Assembly: GCF_017487405.1 (NCBI RefSeq)
Contig: NZ_CP062222.1
Span: forward strand, 853,001-917,000
Length of the DNA: 64,000 nucleotides
Direction: 5' to 3'
DNA from: Brevundimonas goettingensis
GTDB taxonomy: Bacteria > Pseudomonadota > Alphaproteobacteria > Caulobacterales > Caulobacteraceae
Shown: piece after piece, positions 56,037 through 64,000 of the stretch
Position numbering within the stretch: the stretch's first letter is position 1
Layout of the letters: every line of letters begins with the position of its first letter
The notes under the pieces: generated by a model
Told to the model about the DNA's origin: nothing
Database searches by the model: none
Seen by the model: the letters and a program-made list of their open reading frames with translations, nothing else
Translations under genes and position numbers: made by a program

Positions 56037-56951
56037 CTACAGAGACGCCGGGGGCGGCAGGGTTCCCATGACCGCCACGACGCCGATCAGGGCGAGTCCC
56101 AGACCCGTTTCGACCAACAGGCTGCGCCGGAGCGCGCTCATGGCGGCGACGGAGGGTTGGCCCGTCTCCAGCGCAGAGCCCAGTGTCGGCGTCAGCCGGA
56201 ACCGGTTGCTCGCCGCCAGCGCAAGCATCAAACCGAAAAGGACGAGCTTGGCGACCAGAAGCTGGCCGTAGAGGTTGCCCGCGATCGACGCCACGCGCTC
56301 GGGACCGATCAGGAACCAGCTGTTCACGAGACCGGTCAGCACCAGCAACAGGACCGCGAGCGTTCCAAGGCCGGCGAAGCCATGCAGGGCGCGATGGATT
56401 GCAAGGTCGTCCGGACCGGCTCGGCGCAGAAGCAGGGCCGTCAACGCCGCCAGGGCGCCCAGCCACAAGGCCGCTGCCACCGCGTGAATGATGTTGGCGA
56501 CAAGATGGATGGGCCCGCCAGGGCCCTCGGTGGCCGCGCCGTGACCCGTCCACGCGAAGCTGGCGGCCACGATCAGACCCAAGGCGGTCGTCACGCTCCA
56601 GAGCGCGCGACCGGGTTTCAGGGCGACCAAGGCAACAAGCCCAAGCAATGCGGTGGCGGCCCGCACGACCATCGCCGTGCCCAGGGCCGTGCCGGTGACC
56701 ATGAAGGACAGGGACGCGGGTTTGACGGCTTCGCCGAGCGACCCCGCCATGACGGCCGTCTGTGCCACCAGGGCGGCGAGCGAGCCGAGCGCGACGATGA
56801 TCGCGGCGAGGCGCAATGTCGGTCGCGACCAGGCCAGGTCCGGCGCGTCGGCGCCTCTGAAGCTGTAGAGAAGGAACAGCGGCGCGCCGAGAAGGACGAC
56901 GGCGCCGCTGTATTGAAGCCAGCGGAGCGCGATGACCGCGACGTCCAGCAC
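56037..56951 (-). CDS. copD: copper resistance protein CopD
   Basis: 304 residues with eight membrane helices. The CopD core is visible: RWLQYSGAVVLLGAPLFLLY, AASFAWTGHGAATEGPGGPI with the conserved His, and HLVANIIHAVAAALWLGALA. CopD moves copper across the inner membrane with CopC as periplasmic donor. Starts 4 bp after copC. Confidence 0.92.
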   Translation of the reverse strand: MLDVAVIALRWLQYSGAVVLLGAPLFLLYSFRGADAPDLAWSRPTLRLAAIIVALGSLAALVAQTAVMAGSLGEAVKPASLSFMVTGTALGTAMVVRAATALLGLVALVALKPGRALWSVTTALGLIVAASFAWTGHGAATEGPGGPIHLVANIIHAVAAALWLGALAALTALLLRRAGPDDLAIHRALHGFAGLGTLAVLLLVLTGLVNSWFLIGPERVASIAGNLYGQLLVAKLVLFGLMLALAASNRFRLTPTLGSALETGQPSVAAMSALRRSLLVETGLGLALIGVVAVMGTLPPPASL

Positions 56952-56955
56952 GGCG

Positions 56956-57318
56956 TCAGCGCACCGTGAAGGTGTAGGATCCCGTCATACGGTGGCCGTC
57001 GCTCGACGCGATACGCCAGTCGATGCGGTAAGCGCCGGCGGCCAGCGGGCGAGCCAGAGCGCCCGTGAGGGTCCTGCTGTCCTCGGCGACCGAGGTGCGG
57101 ATCGCGACCTTCTCCCCCGCCGCATTGACGACATCGAAGCCGGAAAAGGCGGGAACGCTGCGTTCGCTGAAGGTCAGGGTGAGCGTCCGGGGCGCGGCCA
57201 CGGTCGAGTCGGGCGCCGGCGTCGCGCTGACCAGGCGGGAGTGGGCCGCCGCCGGTCCGGCTGCGAAGGCCACGACCGCCGCGACGGCGATGAAGGGCGC
57301 GGGGTTGAAGTAACGCAT
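56956..57318 (-). CDS. copC: periplasmic copper chaperone CopC
   Basis: 120 residues. Signal peptide to AAA, and the mature protein begins with HSRLVSATPAPDS, where the N-terminal His is the Cu(II) ligand; LTFSERSVPAFSGFDVV and WRIASSDGHRMTGSYTFTV complete the CopC fold. First gene of the copCD operon, behind an ECF-type promoter. Confidence 0.93.
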   Translation of the reverse strand: MRYFNPAPFIAVAAVVAFAAGPAAAHSRLVSATPAPDSTVAAPRTLTLTFSERSVPAFSGFDVVNAAGEKVAIRTSVAEDSRTLTGALARPLAAGAYRIDWRIASSDGHRMTGSYTFTVR

Positions 57319-57360
57319 ACTCAGTCTCCAGACGTTTGGCCGGTCCCGGCCTTCTGCTTC

Positions 57361-57387
57361 TCTACGCGCCACACGTCCGCGTCCCTC
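57361..57387 (-). promoter_or_regulatory. ECF-type promoter of copCD operon
   Basis: Minus strand: GAGGGAC, then CGTAGA, with 15 bases between AGGGA and CGTAG. Located 43-69 bp before the copC start. The -10 is identical to that of the acyltransferase promoter. Confidence 0.5.
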
Positions 57388-57437
57388 ATGAAGAAGAAGA
57401 AGCGGGCGGCGGCTGAGGCCTTCCCCCGCACTCGCGG

Positions 57438-57932
57438 TCAGCGGCGACGCTTCTCGAGGAGCGCCTGCATCTGGGCGATCTCCTCCTGTTGGCCACGCAC
57501 GATGCCGTCACACAGGGCGATGATCTCCGGATCGGTCAGGGACGCTTGCTCGCACATCAACACGGCACCGGAGTGGTGTGGGATCATCGATCGCAGGAAT
57601 TCGTCGTCGCCAACGAACGCCTGGGTGCGCATGCCGATGAAGCTGCCGACGAAGATCACGGCCGCGACCGCTCCAATAACCAGGTTCGTTTTGCGCGACG
57701 GATACATGGACCGCATGAAGACGAGCATGAGGACCGCCATCGGTGCGACCATCATCAGCGTCATGTAGACGTTGTTCAGGTTGAGGTAAAAATGACCGAG
57801 CGTGGCGATCATCGTGTACATGACCAGGTACATGATGACGAAATCGAGCGCCAACTCCAGGTACAGGCTCCGGTAAGGGCCAAGTCCACGAGCGGCGCCT
57901 CGCCGGTCGTGATCCACCTGTTGATGAGACAT
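57438..57932 (-). CDS. membrane DUF305 protein
   Basis: 164 residues. Three membrane helices over residues 25-100 (FVIMYLVMYTMIATLGHFYL and following) lead into a C-terminal DUF305 helix pair with RSMIPHHSGAVLMCEQASL and QQEEIAQMQALLEKR. It is found in many metal-resistance islands. Met and His residues face the periplasmic side by analogy. No specific activity known. Confidence 0.85.
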   Translation of the reverse strand: MSHQQVDHDRRGAARGLGPYRSLYLELALDFVIMYLVMYTMIATLGHFYLNLNNVYMTLMMVAPMAVLMLVFMRSMYPSRKTNLVIGAVAAVIFVGSFIGMRTQAFVGDDEFLRSMIPHHSGAVLMCEQASLTDPEIIALCDGIVRGQQEEIAQMQALLEKRRR

Positions 57933-58081
57933 CGTCGGTTCCTCTTCAGAAATGTCAGTTCGCCATCGCCGGTGGGTTGCGAATACCCGGTGAATGCGGG
58001 TGACGTCCGGAACAATCCGGCTCGTCGCCGCCGGTTCCTCCCTTGGGTCGGTGGAAGGGACTGTTGGTCAGTCCATCCTGG

Positions 58082-60436
58082 CTAGAGCCTCACCCCGCGC
58101 AGTCTCAGCGCATTGCCGATCACACTGACCGAGGAGAGCGCCATCGCGAGCGCCGCCAGCGCCGGGGAGAGAAGCCAGCCGAAGACGGGATAAAGCAGGC
58201 CAGCCGCCACGGGGATGCCAAGGGCGTTGTAGCCGAAGGCGAAAACGAGGTTTTGGCGGATGTTGCCCATCACCGCGCGGGACAGATGCCGTGCGCGCAC
58301 GATGCCTTGCAGATCTCCGCCCAGCAGGGTGACGCCGGCGCTTTCGATGGCGACGTCCGAACCCGCCCCCATGGCGACGCCGACATCGGCGGCGGCGAGG
58401 GCAGGGGCATCGTTGACGCCATCTCCCGCCATGGCGACGATCCGACCCTGCGAACGAAGCTGTTGAACCACAGACGCCTTGTCCTGCGGCAGAACCTCCG
58501 CCTGGACTTCGTCGATGCCGAGGCGACGCGCGACCGCTTCGGCCGTCGTCCGGTTGTCCCCGGTCATCATCACCAGCCGCAGACCGGCCGCTTTCAGCGC
58601 GAGGATCGCAGCCGGCGTGGTGGCCTTGATGGGATCGGCGATGCCGATGACCCCGGCCGCCTTTCCGTCGATCGCGACGAAGATCGCTGTGGCGCCGTCG
58701 TGGCGAAGGGCCTCCGCCTTCGGCTCCAGCGCGGAGACGTCGATTGAAAGCTCTCCGAGAAAACGGGTGTTGCCGAGGGCGACCTGGCGGCCCTCAATCG
58801 TCCCGCGGACGCCGCGACCGACCGGGCTGTCGAAGTCCACGGCCTTGGTAAGGGGGATGTCCCGATCCTTGGCTGCCCGGACGATTGCGTCGGCCAACGG
58901 ATGTTCGCTGCCCCGCTCGAGGCTGGCCGAAAGACGCAGGATGTCCGCTTCGTCGAAGCCTTGGGCGGGCAGGATCGCCGTCACCGACGGACGGCCCTCC
59001 GTCAGGGTGCCGGTCTTGTCCAAAACGAGAGTGTCGACCTTCTCGAAGCGTTCGAGCGCCTCGGCGTTCTTGATCAGGACGCCGGCGTGGGCGCCACGTC
59101 CCACCCCGACCATGATCGAGATCGGGGTGGCCAGACCCAACGCACAGGGACAGGCGATGATGAGCACCGAAACGGCGGCGACCAGGGCGTAGGACAGGCG
59201 GGGTTCGGGACCGACCAGGCCCCAGACGACGGCGGCGAGCAGGGCGATCGCGATCACTGTGGGAACGAACCATCCGGAGACGGTATCGGCCAATCTCTGG
59301 ATCGGAGCACGACTGCGCTGGGCCTGGGCCACCATCTGGACGATCTGCGCCAGAAGGGTGTCGGCGCCCACCTTGTCGGCGCGCATGATGAAGGATCCGG
59401 TCTTGTTGAGCGCGCCCGCCACGACGCGGTCGCCGACGTCCTTGGTCACCGGCATGGACTCGCCGGTCACCATGGATTCATCGACAGCGACCCGACCCTC
59501 CAGGAGTTCGCCATCGACCGGGATTTTTTCTCCTGGCCGGACGCGCAGGCGGTCGCCCACGGCGATCTGGTCAAGCGAGACATCTTCATCGACGCCGTCC
59601 GCCCGGATTCGGCGCGCGGTCTTGGGCGTGAGGTCCAGCAGGGCGCGGATCGCGCCCGATGTCTGTTCGCGGGCGCGCAGTTCCAGAATCTGCCCGACGA
59701 GGACCAGCACGGTGATGACCGCCGCCGCCTCGAAATACACCGGCGCGCTTCCGTCGGCCTTCAGGAAGGCGGGCGGGAACAGGGTTGGCGCGAAGACGGC
59801 CACGACGCTGTAGAGCCACGCGACGCCGACCCCCATGGCGATCAGGGTGAACATATTCAGCCGCCGGGTGCGCAGCGATGTCCAACCGCGCTCGAAGAAG
59901 GGCCAGCCGCACCACAGGACGACGGGGGTCGCCAGCCCGAACTGGATCCAGTTCGACATCTGGCCCGGGATGAACATGTGAAGATTTGTCAGATGCCCGC
60001 CCATCTCGAGAGCGAAGACGGGCAGCGTCAGGACCAGACCGACCCAGAAGCGGCGAGTGAAGTCGATCAGTTCGTGGTTGGGCGGGGCTTCCGCCGTGAC
60101 CGTCTCCGGCTCAAGCGCCATGCCGCAGATCGGGCAGGAGCCTGGGCCTTCCTGCCGGATCTCGGGGTGCATCGGGCAGGTGTAGATGGCGCCGGGAATT
60201 ACCGGCTCGGCTTCCGCACGAGGAGTCAGGTAACGCACCGGATCGGAGATGAACTTGGTACGGCACCCCGCCGAGCAGAAGAAATAGTCCTGACCATCAT
60301 GATTGGCTCGATGAGCGGTAGTCGTCGGATCGACCGACATGCCGCAGACGGGATCCTTGACCGCAGCCGCTCCATCCGAGGCCTTCGCCCCGCAGCAGGC
60401 GTGACCCGAGGCATGATTGTGAGGATGCGTAGACAT
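58082..60436 (-). CDS. copA: Cu(I)-exporting P1B-type ATPase
   Basis: 784 residues. The N-terminus has an HxH/CC region and a YHS domain ([30 protein letters not shown]), then a heavy-metal-binding domain ([20 protein letters not shown]). Eight membrane helices with the CPC motif [14 protein letters not shown], phosphorylation site [13 protein letters not shown], and the nucleotide-site SEHPLADAI give a complete P1B-1 pump. It expels Cu(I) from the cytoplasm. Divergent from csoR with shared operators. This is the pump, distinct from the multicopper oxidase also called CopA. Confidence 0.93.
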   Translation of the reverse strand: MSTHPHNHASGHACCGAKASDGAAAVKDPVCGMSVDPTTTAHRANHDGQDYFFCSAGCRTKFISDPVRYLTPRAEAEPVIPGAIYTCPMHPEIRQEGPGSCPICGMALEPETVTAEAPPNHELIDFTRRFWVGLVLTLPVFALEMGGHLTNLHMFIPGQMSNWIQFGLATPVVLWCGWPFFERGWTSLRTRRLNMFTLIAMGVGVAWLYSVVAVFAPTLFPPAFLKADGSAPVYFEAAAVITVLVLVGQILELRAREQTSGAIRALLDLTPKTARRIRADGVDEDVSLDQIAVGDRLRVRPGEKIPVDGELLEGRVAVDESMVTGESMPVTKDVGDRVVAGALNKTGSFIMRADKVGADTLLAQIVQMVAQAQRSRAPIQRLADTVSGWFVPTVIAIALLAAVVWGLVGPEPRLSYALVAAVSVLIIACPCALGLATPISIMVGVGRGAHAGVLIKNAEALERFEKVDTLVLDKTGTLTEGRPSVTAILPAQGFDEADILRLSASLERGSEHPLADAIVRAAKDRDIPLTKAVDFDSPVGRGVRGTIEGRQVALGNTRFLGELSIDVSALEPKAEALRHDGATAIFVAIDGKAAGVIGIADPIKATTPAAILALKAAGLRLVMMTGDNRTTAEAVARRLGIDEVQAEVLPQDKASVVQQLRSQGRIVAMAGDGVNDAPALAAADVGVAMGAGSDVAIESAGVTLLGGDLQGIVRARHLSRAVMGNIRQNLVFAFGYNALGIPVAAGLLYPVFGWLLSPALAALAMALSSVSVIGNALRLRGVRL

Positions 60437-60467
60437 GTCGCTCTCTCCGGATGATCGAAAGGCTCAC

Positions 60468-60513
60468 ATATACCCACGGGGGGTATATCGCAAGATACCC
60501 TTGTGGGGTATAC
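60468..60513. promoter_or_regulatory. tandem CsoR operators
   Basis: Two inverted repeats with the TACCC...GGGTA core: ATATACCC-N5-GGGTATAT (60468-60488) and GATACCC-N5-GGGTATAC (60494-60513), centres 25 bp apart. They lie between the divergent ATPase and regulator genes. Confidence 0.75.
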
Positions 60514-60537
60514 GAGAGGCTCAGGAGGACAGACCGC

Positions 60538-60813
60538 ATGCAAACCGACACGAAACCCAAAGTCCTCAACAGGCTCAGCCGGATCGAAGGCCAAGTGCGG
60601 GGAATCGCCCGCATGGTCGAAGACGACCGGTACTGCGTCGATCTGCTGACCCAGTTGCAGGCTGTCCGGGCCGCGCTCCATCGCGTGGAGACCGAAGTGC
60701 TGAGGGATCACCTCGACCACTGCGTCATGGGAGCCATGACCGGCGACGATCTCGAGGATCGAAAAGCCAAGGCCAGCGAGCTGATCGAACTCCTGGCGCG
60801 GGCCAGTCGGTAG
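60538..60813 (+). CDS. csoR: CsoR/FrmR-family copper-sensing repressor
   Basis: 91 residues from the ATG at 60538 with AGGAGG upstream. Helical family signature LNRLSRIEGQVRGIARMVED, Cys33 in DRYCVDLLTQL, His58 in RDHLDHCV and Cys62, the Cu(I) C-H-C site. It represses itself and the ATPase until Cu(I) binds. The operators upstream match. Confidence 0.9.
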   Translation: MQTDTKPKVLNRLSRIEGQVRGIARMVEDDRYCVDLLTQLQAVRAALHRVETEVLRDHLDHCVMGAMTGDDLEDRKAKASELIELLARASR

Positions 60814-60872
60814 GGCCTTACGGAACGAACGAGACGGTCCGGTCGCTAATGTCGGGATCCCAAGGAGCCTTC

Positions 60873-61298
60873 ATGAAACGCATCAGCCTCGTCCTCGCCG
60901 CCTGCGCCCTGTCAGCGGCCTGTTCCCCGCAAGCCGACGAGCCAGCAGTGGCCGCGCCGGAGGTCGTCGCAACGGCGGGCGCCCACGGCGCGATGGAGGG
61001 CGGCATGGCCGCGGCCGCGGCCGGCGACTCCGTCGCCACCCAAGGCTACAAGGCCTCGATGAACACCATGATGGAGGCGATGCAGGCCTTCACCGGAGAC
61101 GCGGACATCGATTTCATGAAGCAGATGCGGGGTCACCACGTCGCCGCCATCTCGATGGCCCGTGTGGAACTTGCGCAAGGCAAGGACGCTCAGGCGCGGA
61201 GTCTGGCCCAGGAGGTGATCACTGCGCAGGAGCGCGAAATCACTCTGATCGATGCCTGGCTCGCCCAGAAGGGAGCGTCTGCGGCTCCCGCCGCCTGA
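60873..61298 (+). CDS. DUF305 lipoprotein
   Basis: 141 residues with a lipobox (LSAACSPQ, Cys17), an Ala-rich linker and a DUF305 domain. The usual PHH motif reads RGHHVAAISMARVEL here, and EREITLIDAWL follows. Probably periplasmic and membrane-anchored, binding metal by its His/Met residues. Lies 59 bp after csoR and may share its promoter. Confidence 0.82.
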   Translation: MKRISLVLAACALSAACSPQADEPAVAAPEVVATAGAHGAMEGGMAAAAAGDSVATQGYKASMNTMMEAMQAFTGDADIDFMKQMRGHHVAAISMARVELAQGKDAQARSLAQEVITAQEREITLIDAWLAQKGASAAPAA

Positions 61299-62288
61299 TC
61301 GCGAGATCAGCACGCCGCGTGCGAAGATCGATGGATATGCGAGACCCGCCATCCGTCGGCCTTGCGGCGCAATCATGGTCTCGACCGCGCGCCTTTCGAT
61401 CGCGGCCGTTGAAGTCGCCTCTCGTTCACTGATGCCATTTTCAACGTGGCGACCCCGGCGCTCCGCCATGCCGACGCCAAGTCAAGGCTTTGCCGACGGA
61501 ATCGCGATAAGATCGAGCCTGTAAGCTCGACGACCAACGCGCGGATGAGGTACAGTGTACGTCTAAGTGATAGTGGTAGGTCGCCAAGGGAATCGAACTG
61601 GCTGCATTGCATCGCAGGGCCCAAGATGTCCGATAGACCGCAAAAGATCGCGAATTCACGCAAATGTTATTGCTTAGAAATTTCCGAATGTTTTCATAAT
61701 ACTTCCTGTCTGTCGGTTATCCAATCGGTCCGGGGGTCGGCAAGCGAGAAAAAACCCCAAGACAATCAGTGTCTTGGGGTGTTTTGTGTAATCGAGTGGG
61801 AGTGAGGGGAGTGGGGCATGCGAGAGCGGCCTCTGGCGAGGGGTTTTTGGTGATGGCAGGCGTACTTTAGTGGTCGGTTTCGGTCGGCGCGATCCCGTAA
61901 CCCTACGGTGGTAGAGAGTGGCGGCAACGCCCTACCTTAGGTGCGCTCTGGAGTCCGCTTCGGGCTCAAAGCGGACATTTACAACGTCCGGTTGAAGCCG
62001 TATTTGTGGTCGCCACACGGTCTGGCCTCGAGGCCGCTTCTGTGATTTCCTGTTCGCTGCTAGGCGTCCGGCGTAGGAACACTGCTTGCGAAACACTCAC
62101 CGTTTACCGCCAGGCTGGGACGATGGCACCGAACCTGCGGTTGCTTGATCGGGCCTTTGCATCGGCCGATATCCGTACTGAGCTCTCGCAAGTTCGCGTG
62201 CGCCCACGGTCAAAGCGATGTGCACGAATGAGACGCGGAGTTCGCCTTGGTGAGGCGACCGGTCCACGATAACGGTCGGATCTGAAAG
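61299..62288. other. 990-bp stretch without a supported gene; AT-rich patch
   Basis: Between the copper island and cydC. Open frames up to 119 codons exist but none looks like a protein. Around 61655-61735 the sequence is clearly richer in A/T than the rest of the window, followed by a terminator. On the minus strand near 61590 there is a tRNA T-arm-like GTTCGATTCCC, then ACCA, without a matching 5' half. This is the most likely place for an island boundary, but no direct repeat or integrase was seen. Confidence 0.4.
61754..61785. terminator. intrinsic terminator, bidirectional
   Basis: Perfect 11-bp stem ACCCCAAGACA / TGTCTTGGGGT with a 5-nt loop, TTTT on the right side and AAAAA on the left, so it can work in both directions. 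Confidence 0.75.
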
Positions 62289-63920
62289 TCAGGCCGCAAT
62301 CGCGTCGGTCGATAGAGCGTTCGGTGCGCCGTCACGGTCCAGCCGGATCAGGGTTTCGCAGAGAGCGCGCGGCGCTTCGCGGTGGCTGATCAGGAGAAGA
62401 CCCTGACCGGTGCGCGAGAGTCGCCGCTGCAAACGCGCCACGACAAACGCCTCGGTCACGGCATCCAGCCCTTCGGTGGGCTCGTCGAGCACCAGCCAGG
62501 GCGCATCGCGCAGCAGGGCGCGGGCGAGACCCAGCCGACGCCGTTCCCCGCCGGACAGCCGCTCGCCGTTTGGGCCGATGCGGGCTGACAGGCCCTCGGG
62601 CGCGGAGCGAATGCGGGCGGCGAGACCGGCGTCCTCCAGTGCGGCCCAGAGAGCGGCGTCATCCGCGGGACCGGCCAGCCGCAGATTTTCCCGCACTGTT
62701 CCGTCCAGCAAACGCACCTCCTGGGCGGCGACCGAGAACAGGGCGCGGCGGTTGGGCGCAGCGATCTCCGAGGCGTCGAAACCACCCACCCGGGCCTCGC
62801 CGGGTGCGATCTCGCGCAGGCCGGTCAGCCGCTCGATCAGAGTGGTTTTGCCGGCGCCCGAGGGACCGAAAAGACCGATACGCGCCGGGGGCGTGGCGTC
62901 GTCCCTCATGACCGACAGGGCGAGGCTTGTGTCGCGTGGTGCTGCCCCGTGAGGGGAGTCCTCGGTCAGGACGGCGGCCAGTCGGGTCAGGGCCTCCGAA
63001 GCCGCGCCGTTCTGTTGCAGGGCGGAGGCGAGGCCGGCGGCGGAGTCGATGCCCATGACCGCGACGAGGGCGGCGAGCGCCGTCAGGGGCAGGGGCGCGC
63101 CGATCGTCGCCGGGATGACGAGGCCGACGGCGAGGGCCGTGGCGACGGCCTGCCAGACGCCGATCCAGCCCCCGGCGCGGGTGAGGGCCATGCGGGCGCG
63201 GTCATGACGGGCGGCGGCGTCCTGAACCTCGCACACGGCCCAACCGTCGAGGCCGTAGGCCCTGAGTTCGGGCGCGGCTGCCTCCAGCGCGGCCATCCGG
63301 TCCTTGAAGGCGCCGACAGCGATCTGGATCTCGCGTCCCGCGGGGGCGGCGAGGCGGCGGGCAATGAGGAGGCTTCCCGCGCAGGTCAGGGCCATGACGG
63401 CCAGAAGGACGGCGCCCGCGATCGGTGAGGCCAGTGTCGCCAGCAGTCCGGCGGAGACGGCGCCCGCGCCGAGGCTCCAGGGGGCGGAGCGGCGCACGAA
63501 CAGGGTCTGGATCGCGTCCACGTCCTGCACCAGCCGGCTGGACAGATCGCCGGAGGACAGAGACAGCGCCTGCGCGGGCGGACCCGAGGCGACGATGTCG
63601 AACAGCTGGGGCCGCAGCCGGGCCAGTGCCTTGAGCGCCGCCTCATGCCCCGAGACCCGTTCGACGTATCGGGCGCCGGTGCGCAGGATGGCCAGCAGGC
63701 GGATGATGGCGCTGGGCATCATATAGTTGAAGCCCTGGGCTGCGGCGGCGCCCGCCAGACCGGCGAAGGCGGCGCCGGTGATGAACCATCCCGACAGGCC
63801 CAGAAGGCAGACGGCGGCGGCGCTGACCACCGCCCCGCCGAGGGCCGCCAGCCGTAGCCGGTTGCGCTGAGCCCGGGTCTGGGTGGCGATCAACGCCGTG
63901 ATGCGATGGGAGGTTTTCAC
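62289..63920 (-). CDS. cydC: cysteine/glutathione ABC exporter subunit CydC
   Basis: 543 residues from GTG 63920. A six-helix ABC transmembrane domain (residues 20-310) is fused to an ATPase with Walker A GLFGPSGAGKTTLIERL, signature LSGGERRRLGLARALL, Walker B WLVLDEPTEGLD and switch SHR. CydDC exports cysteine and glutathione to the periplasm and is needed for cytochrome bd assembly. Its start overlaps the cydD stop by a few bases. Probably chromosomal core. Confidence 0.9.
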   Translation of the reverse strand: MKTSHRITALIATQTRAQRNRLRLAALGGAVVSAAAVCLLGLSGWFITGAAFAGLAGAAAAQGFNYMMPSAIIRLLAILRTGARYVERVSGHEAALKALARLRPQLFDIVASGPPAQALSLSSGDLSSRLVQDVDAIQTLFVRRSAPWSLGAGAVSAGLLATLASPIAGAVLLAVMALTCAGSLLIARRLAAPAGREIQIAVGAFKDRMAALEAAAPELRAYGLDGWAVCEVQDAAARHDRARMALTRAGGWIGVWQAVATALAVGLVIPATIGAPLPLTALAALVAVMGIDSAAGLASALQQNGAASEALTRLAAVLTEDSPHGAAPRDTSLALSVMRDDATPPARIGLFGPSGAGKTTLIERLTGLREIAPGEARVGGFDASEIAAPNRRALFSVAAQEVRLLDGTVRENLRLAGPADDAALWAALEDAGLAARIRSAPEGLSARIGPNGERLSGGERRRLGLARALLRDAPWLVLDEPTEGLDAVTEAFVVARLQRRLSRTGQGLLLISHREAPRALCETLIRLDRDGAPNALSTDAIAA

Positions 63921-64000
63921 AGCTTCACCACGCGGTCGGCCATGGCCGCGACAGCAGGGGAATGGGTGGCGATCAGGGTGGTGCGGCCGCGCGCGATATG
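63917..64000 (-). CDS. cydD: CydD, C-terminal end only
   Basis: The last 27 codons of an ABC ATPase: ARGRTTLIATHSPAVAAMAD, followed by RVVKL and a stop at 63917. The THS is the switch histidine region. The gene continues beyond the window. Identified by its overlap with cydC, the normal cydDC order. Confidence 0.8.
   Translation of the reverse strand, partial: HIARGRTTLIATHSPAVAAMADRVVKL

Noticed and set aside
61580..61620. tRNA-like T-arm (GTTCGATTCCC...ACCA) on the minus strand
   Set aside because: No 5' acceptor half, D-arm or anticodon arm can be found within 90 bases, so it is not a tRNA gene.
1..64000. Integrase, transposase, insertion sequence or CRISPR array
   Set aside because: Looked for in all frames and as repeats; none found, so the mobile nature rests only on the oriT, mobilisation and T4SS genes.

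Overview
The window is GC-rich and reads as alphaproteobacterial DNA. Codon use, the lasso peptide cluster with isopeptidase and TonB receptor, and the mix of copper genes point to Caulobacterales, most likely Brevundimonas or a close relative (inference, no 16S present). It is almost entirely accessory DNA: metal and anion stress genes, a conjugation module, a lasso peptide cluster and a copper island. It runs into the cydDC genes at the right edge. I see no integrase, transposase, plasmid replication gene, tRNA, rRNA or CRISPR array, so I cannot say whether the element is an ICE or a plasmid.

Left part (1-7.7 kb). A TDT-family anion exporter, a small membrane protein, a cytochrome c, a frame-disrupted sulfite-oxidase-like molybdoenzyme, a uracil-DNA-glycosylase-like protein and a LysR regulator form a probable sulfite/anion detoxification locus. 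Three copies of one LysR-type dyad sit next to these genes. A DUF305 protein, a beta-propeller protein and a metallo-beta-lactamase-fold protein follow divergently.

8.2-16.1 kb. A fluoride riboswitch precedes a CLC-type fluoride exporter and a DUF190 protein. Next come a Csp-like copper-binding four-helix protein, a manganese riboswitch with mntP, and a MerR/MerT-like unit with a GDCCVFCSY-motif protein. An MNT-HEPN protein overlaps an AlbA_2/Schlafen-type protein and could be a defence pair.

16.2-35.5 kb, the conjugation module. It holds two zinc-ribbon proteins, DUF736, ArdC antirestriction protein, a small two-gene Cys-rich module, an RP4-like nic site, MobC, a frameshifted MOB-P relaxase, a DUF6088 regulator, HipBA and an LPD7 protein. 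A complete VirB1-B11/VirD4 type IV secretion operon follows on the minus strand.

35.2-47.4 kb, the lasso peptide cluster, bracketed by two paralogous HTH-only LuxR proteins. It has a GntR regulator and three precursor genes encoding two apparent ring classes. A B protein (RRE plus protease) and a C cyclase follow. Convergent to these is an operon of ECF sigma factor, FecR anti-sigma factor, TonB receptor and lasso isopeptidase. Together they suggest a make, export, re-import and cleave cycle.

47.6-61.3 kb, the copper island. It contains a copA/copB/CopC-like operon, a CnrYXH-like sigma/sensor/anti-sigma operon, acyltransferase, DUF411 and NTF2-like genes, and copCD. A second copy of the two-gene Cys-rich module, DUF305 proteins, a Cu(I) P-type ATPase and a CsoR repressor complete it. 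Four upstream regions share an AGGG(G/A)-N15-CGTA promoter pattern that I attribute to the local ECF sigma factor. The best candidate for something undescribed is the paired 110-aa/48-aa Cys-rich secreted module, present twice with identical gene lengths and identical 48-nt spacing.
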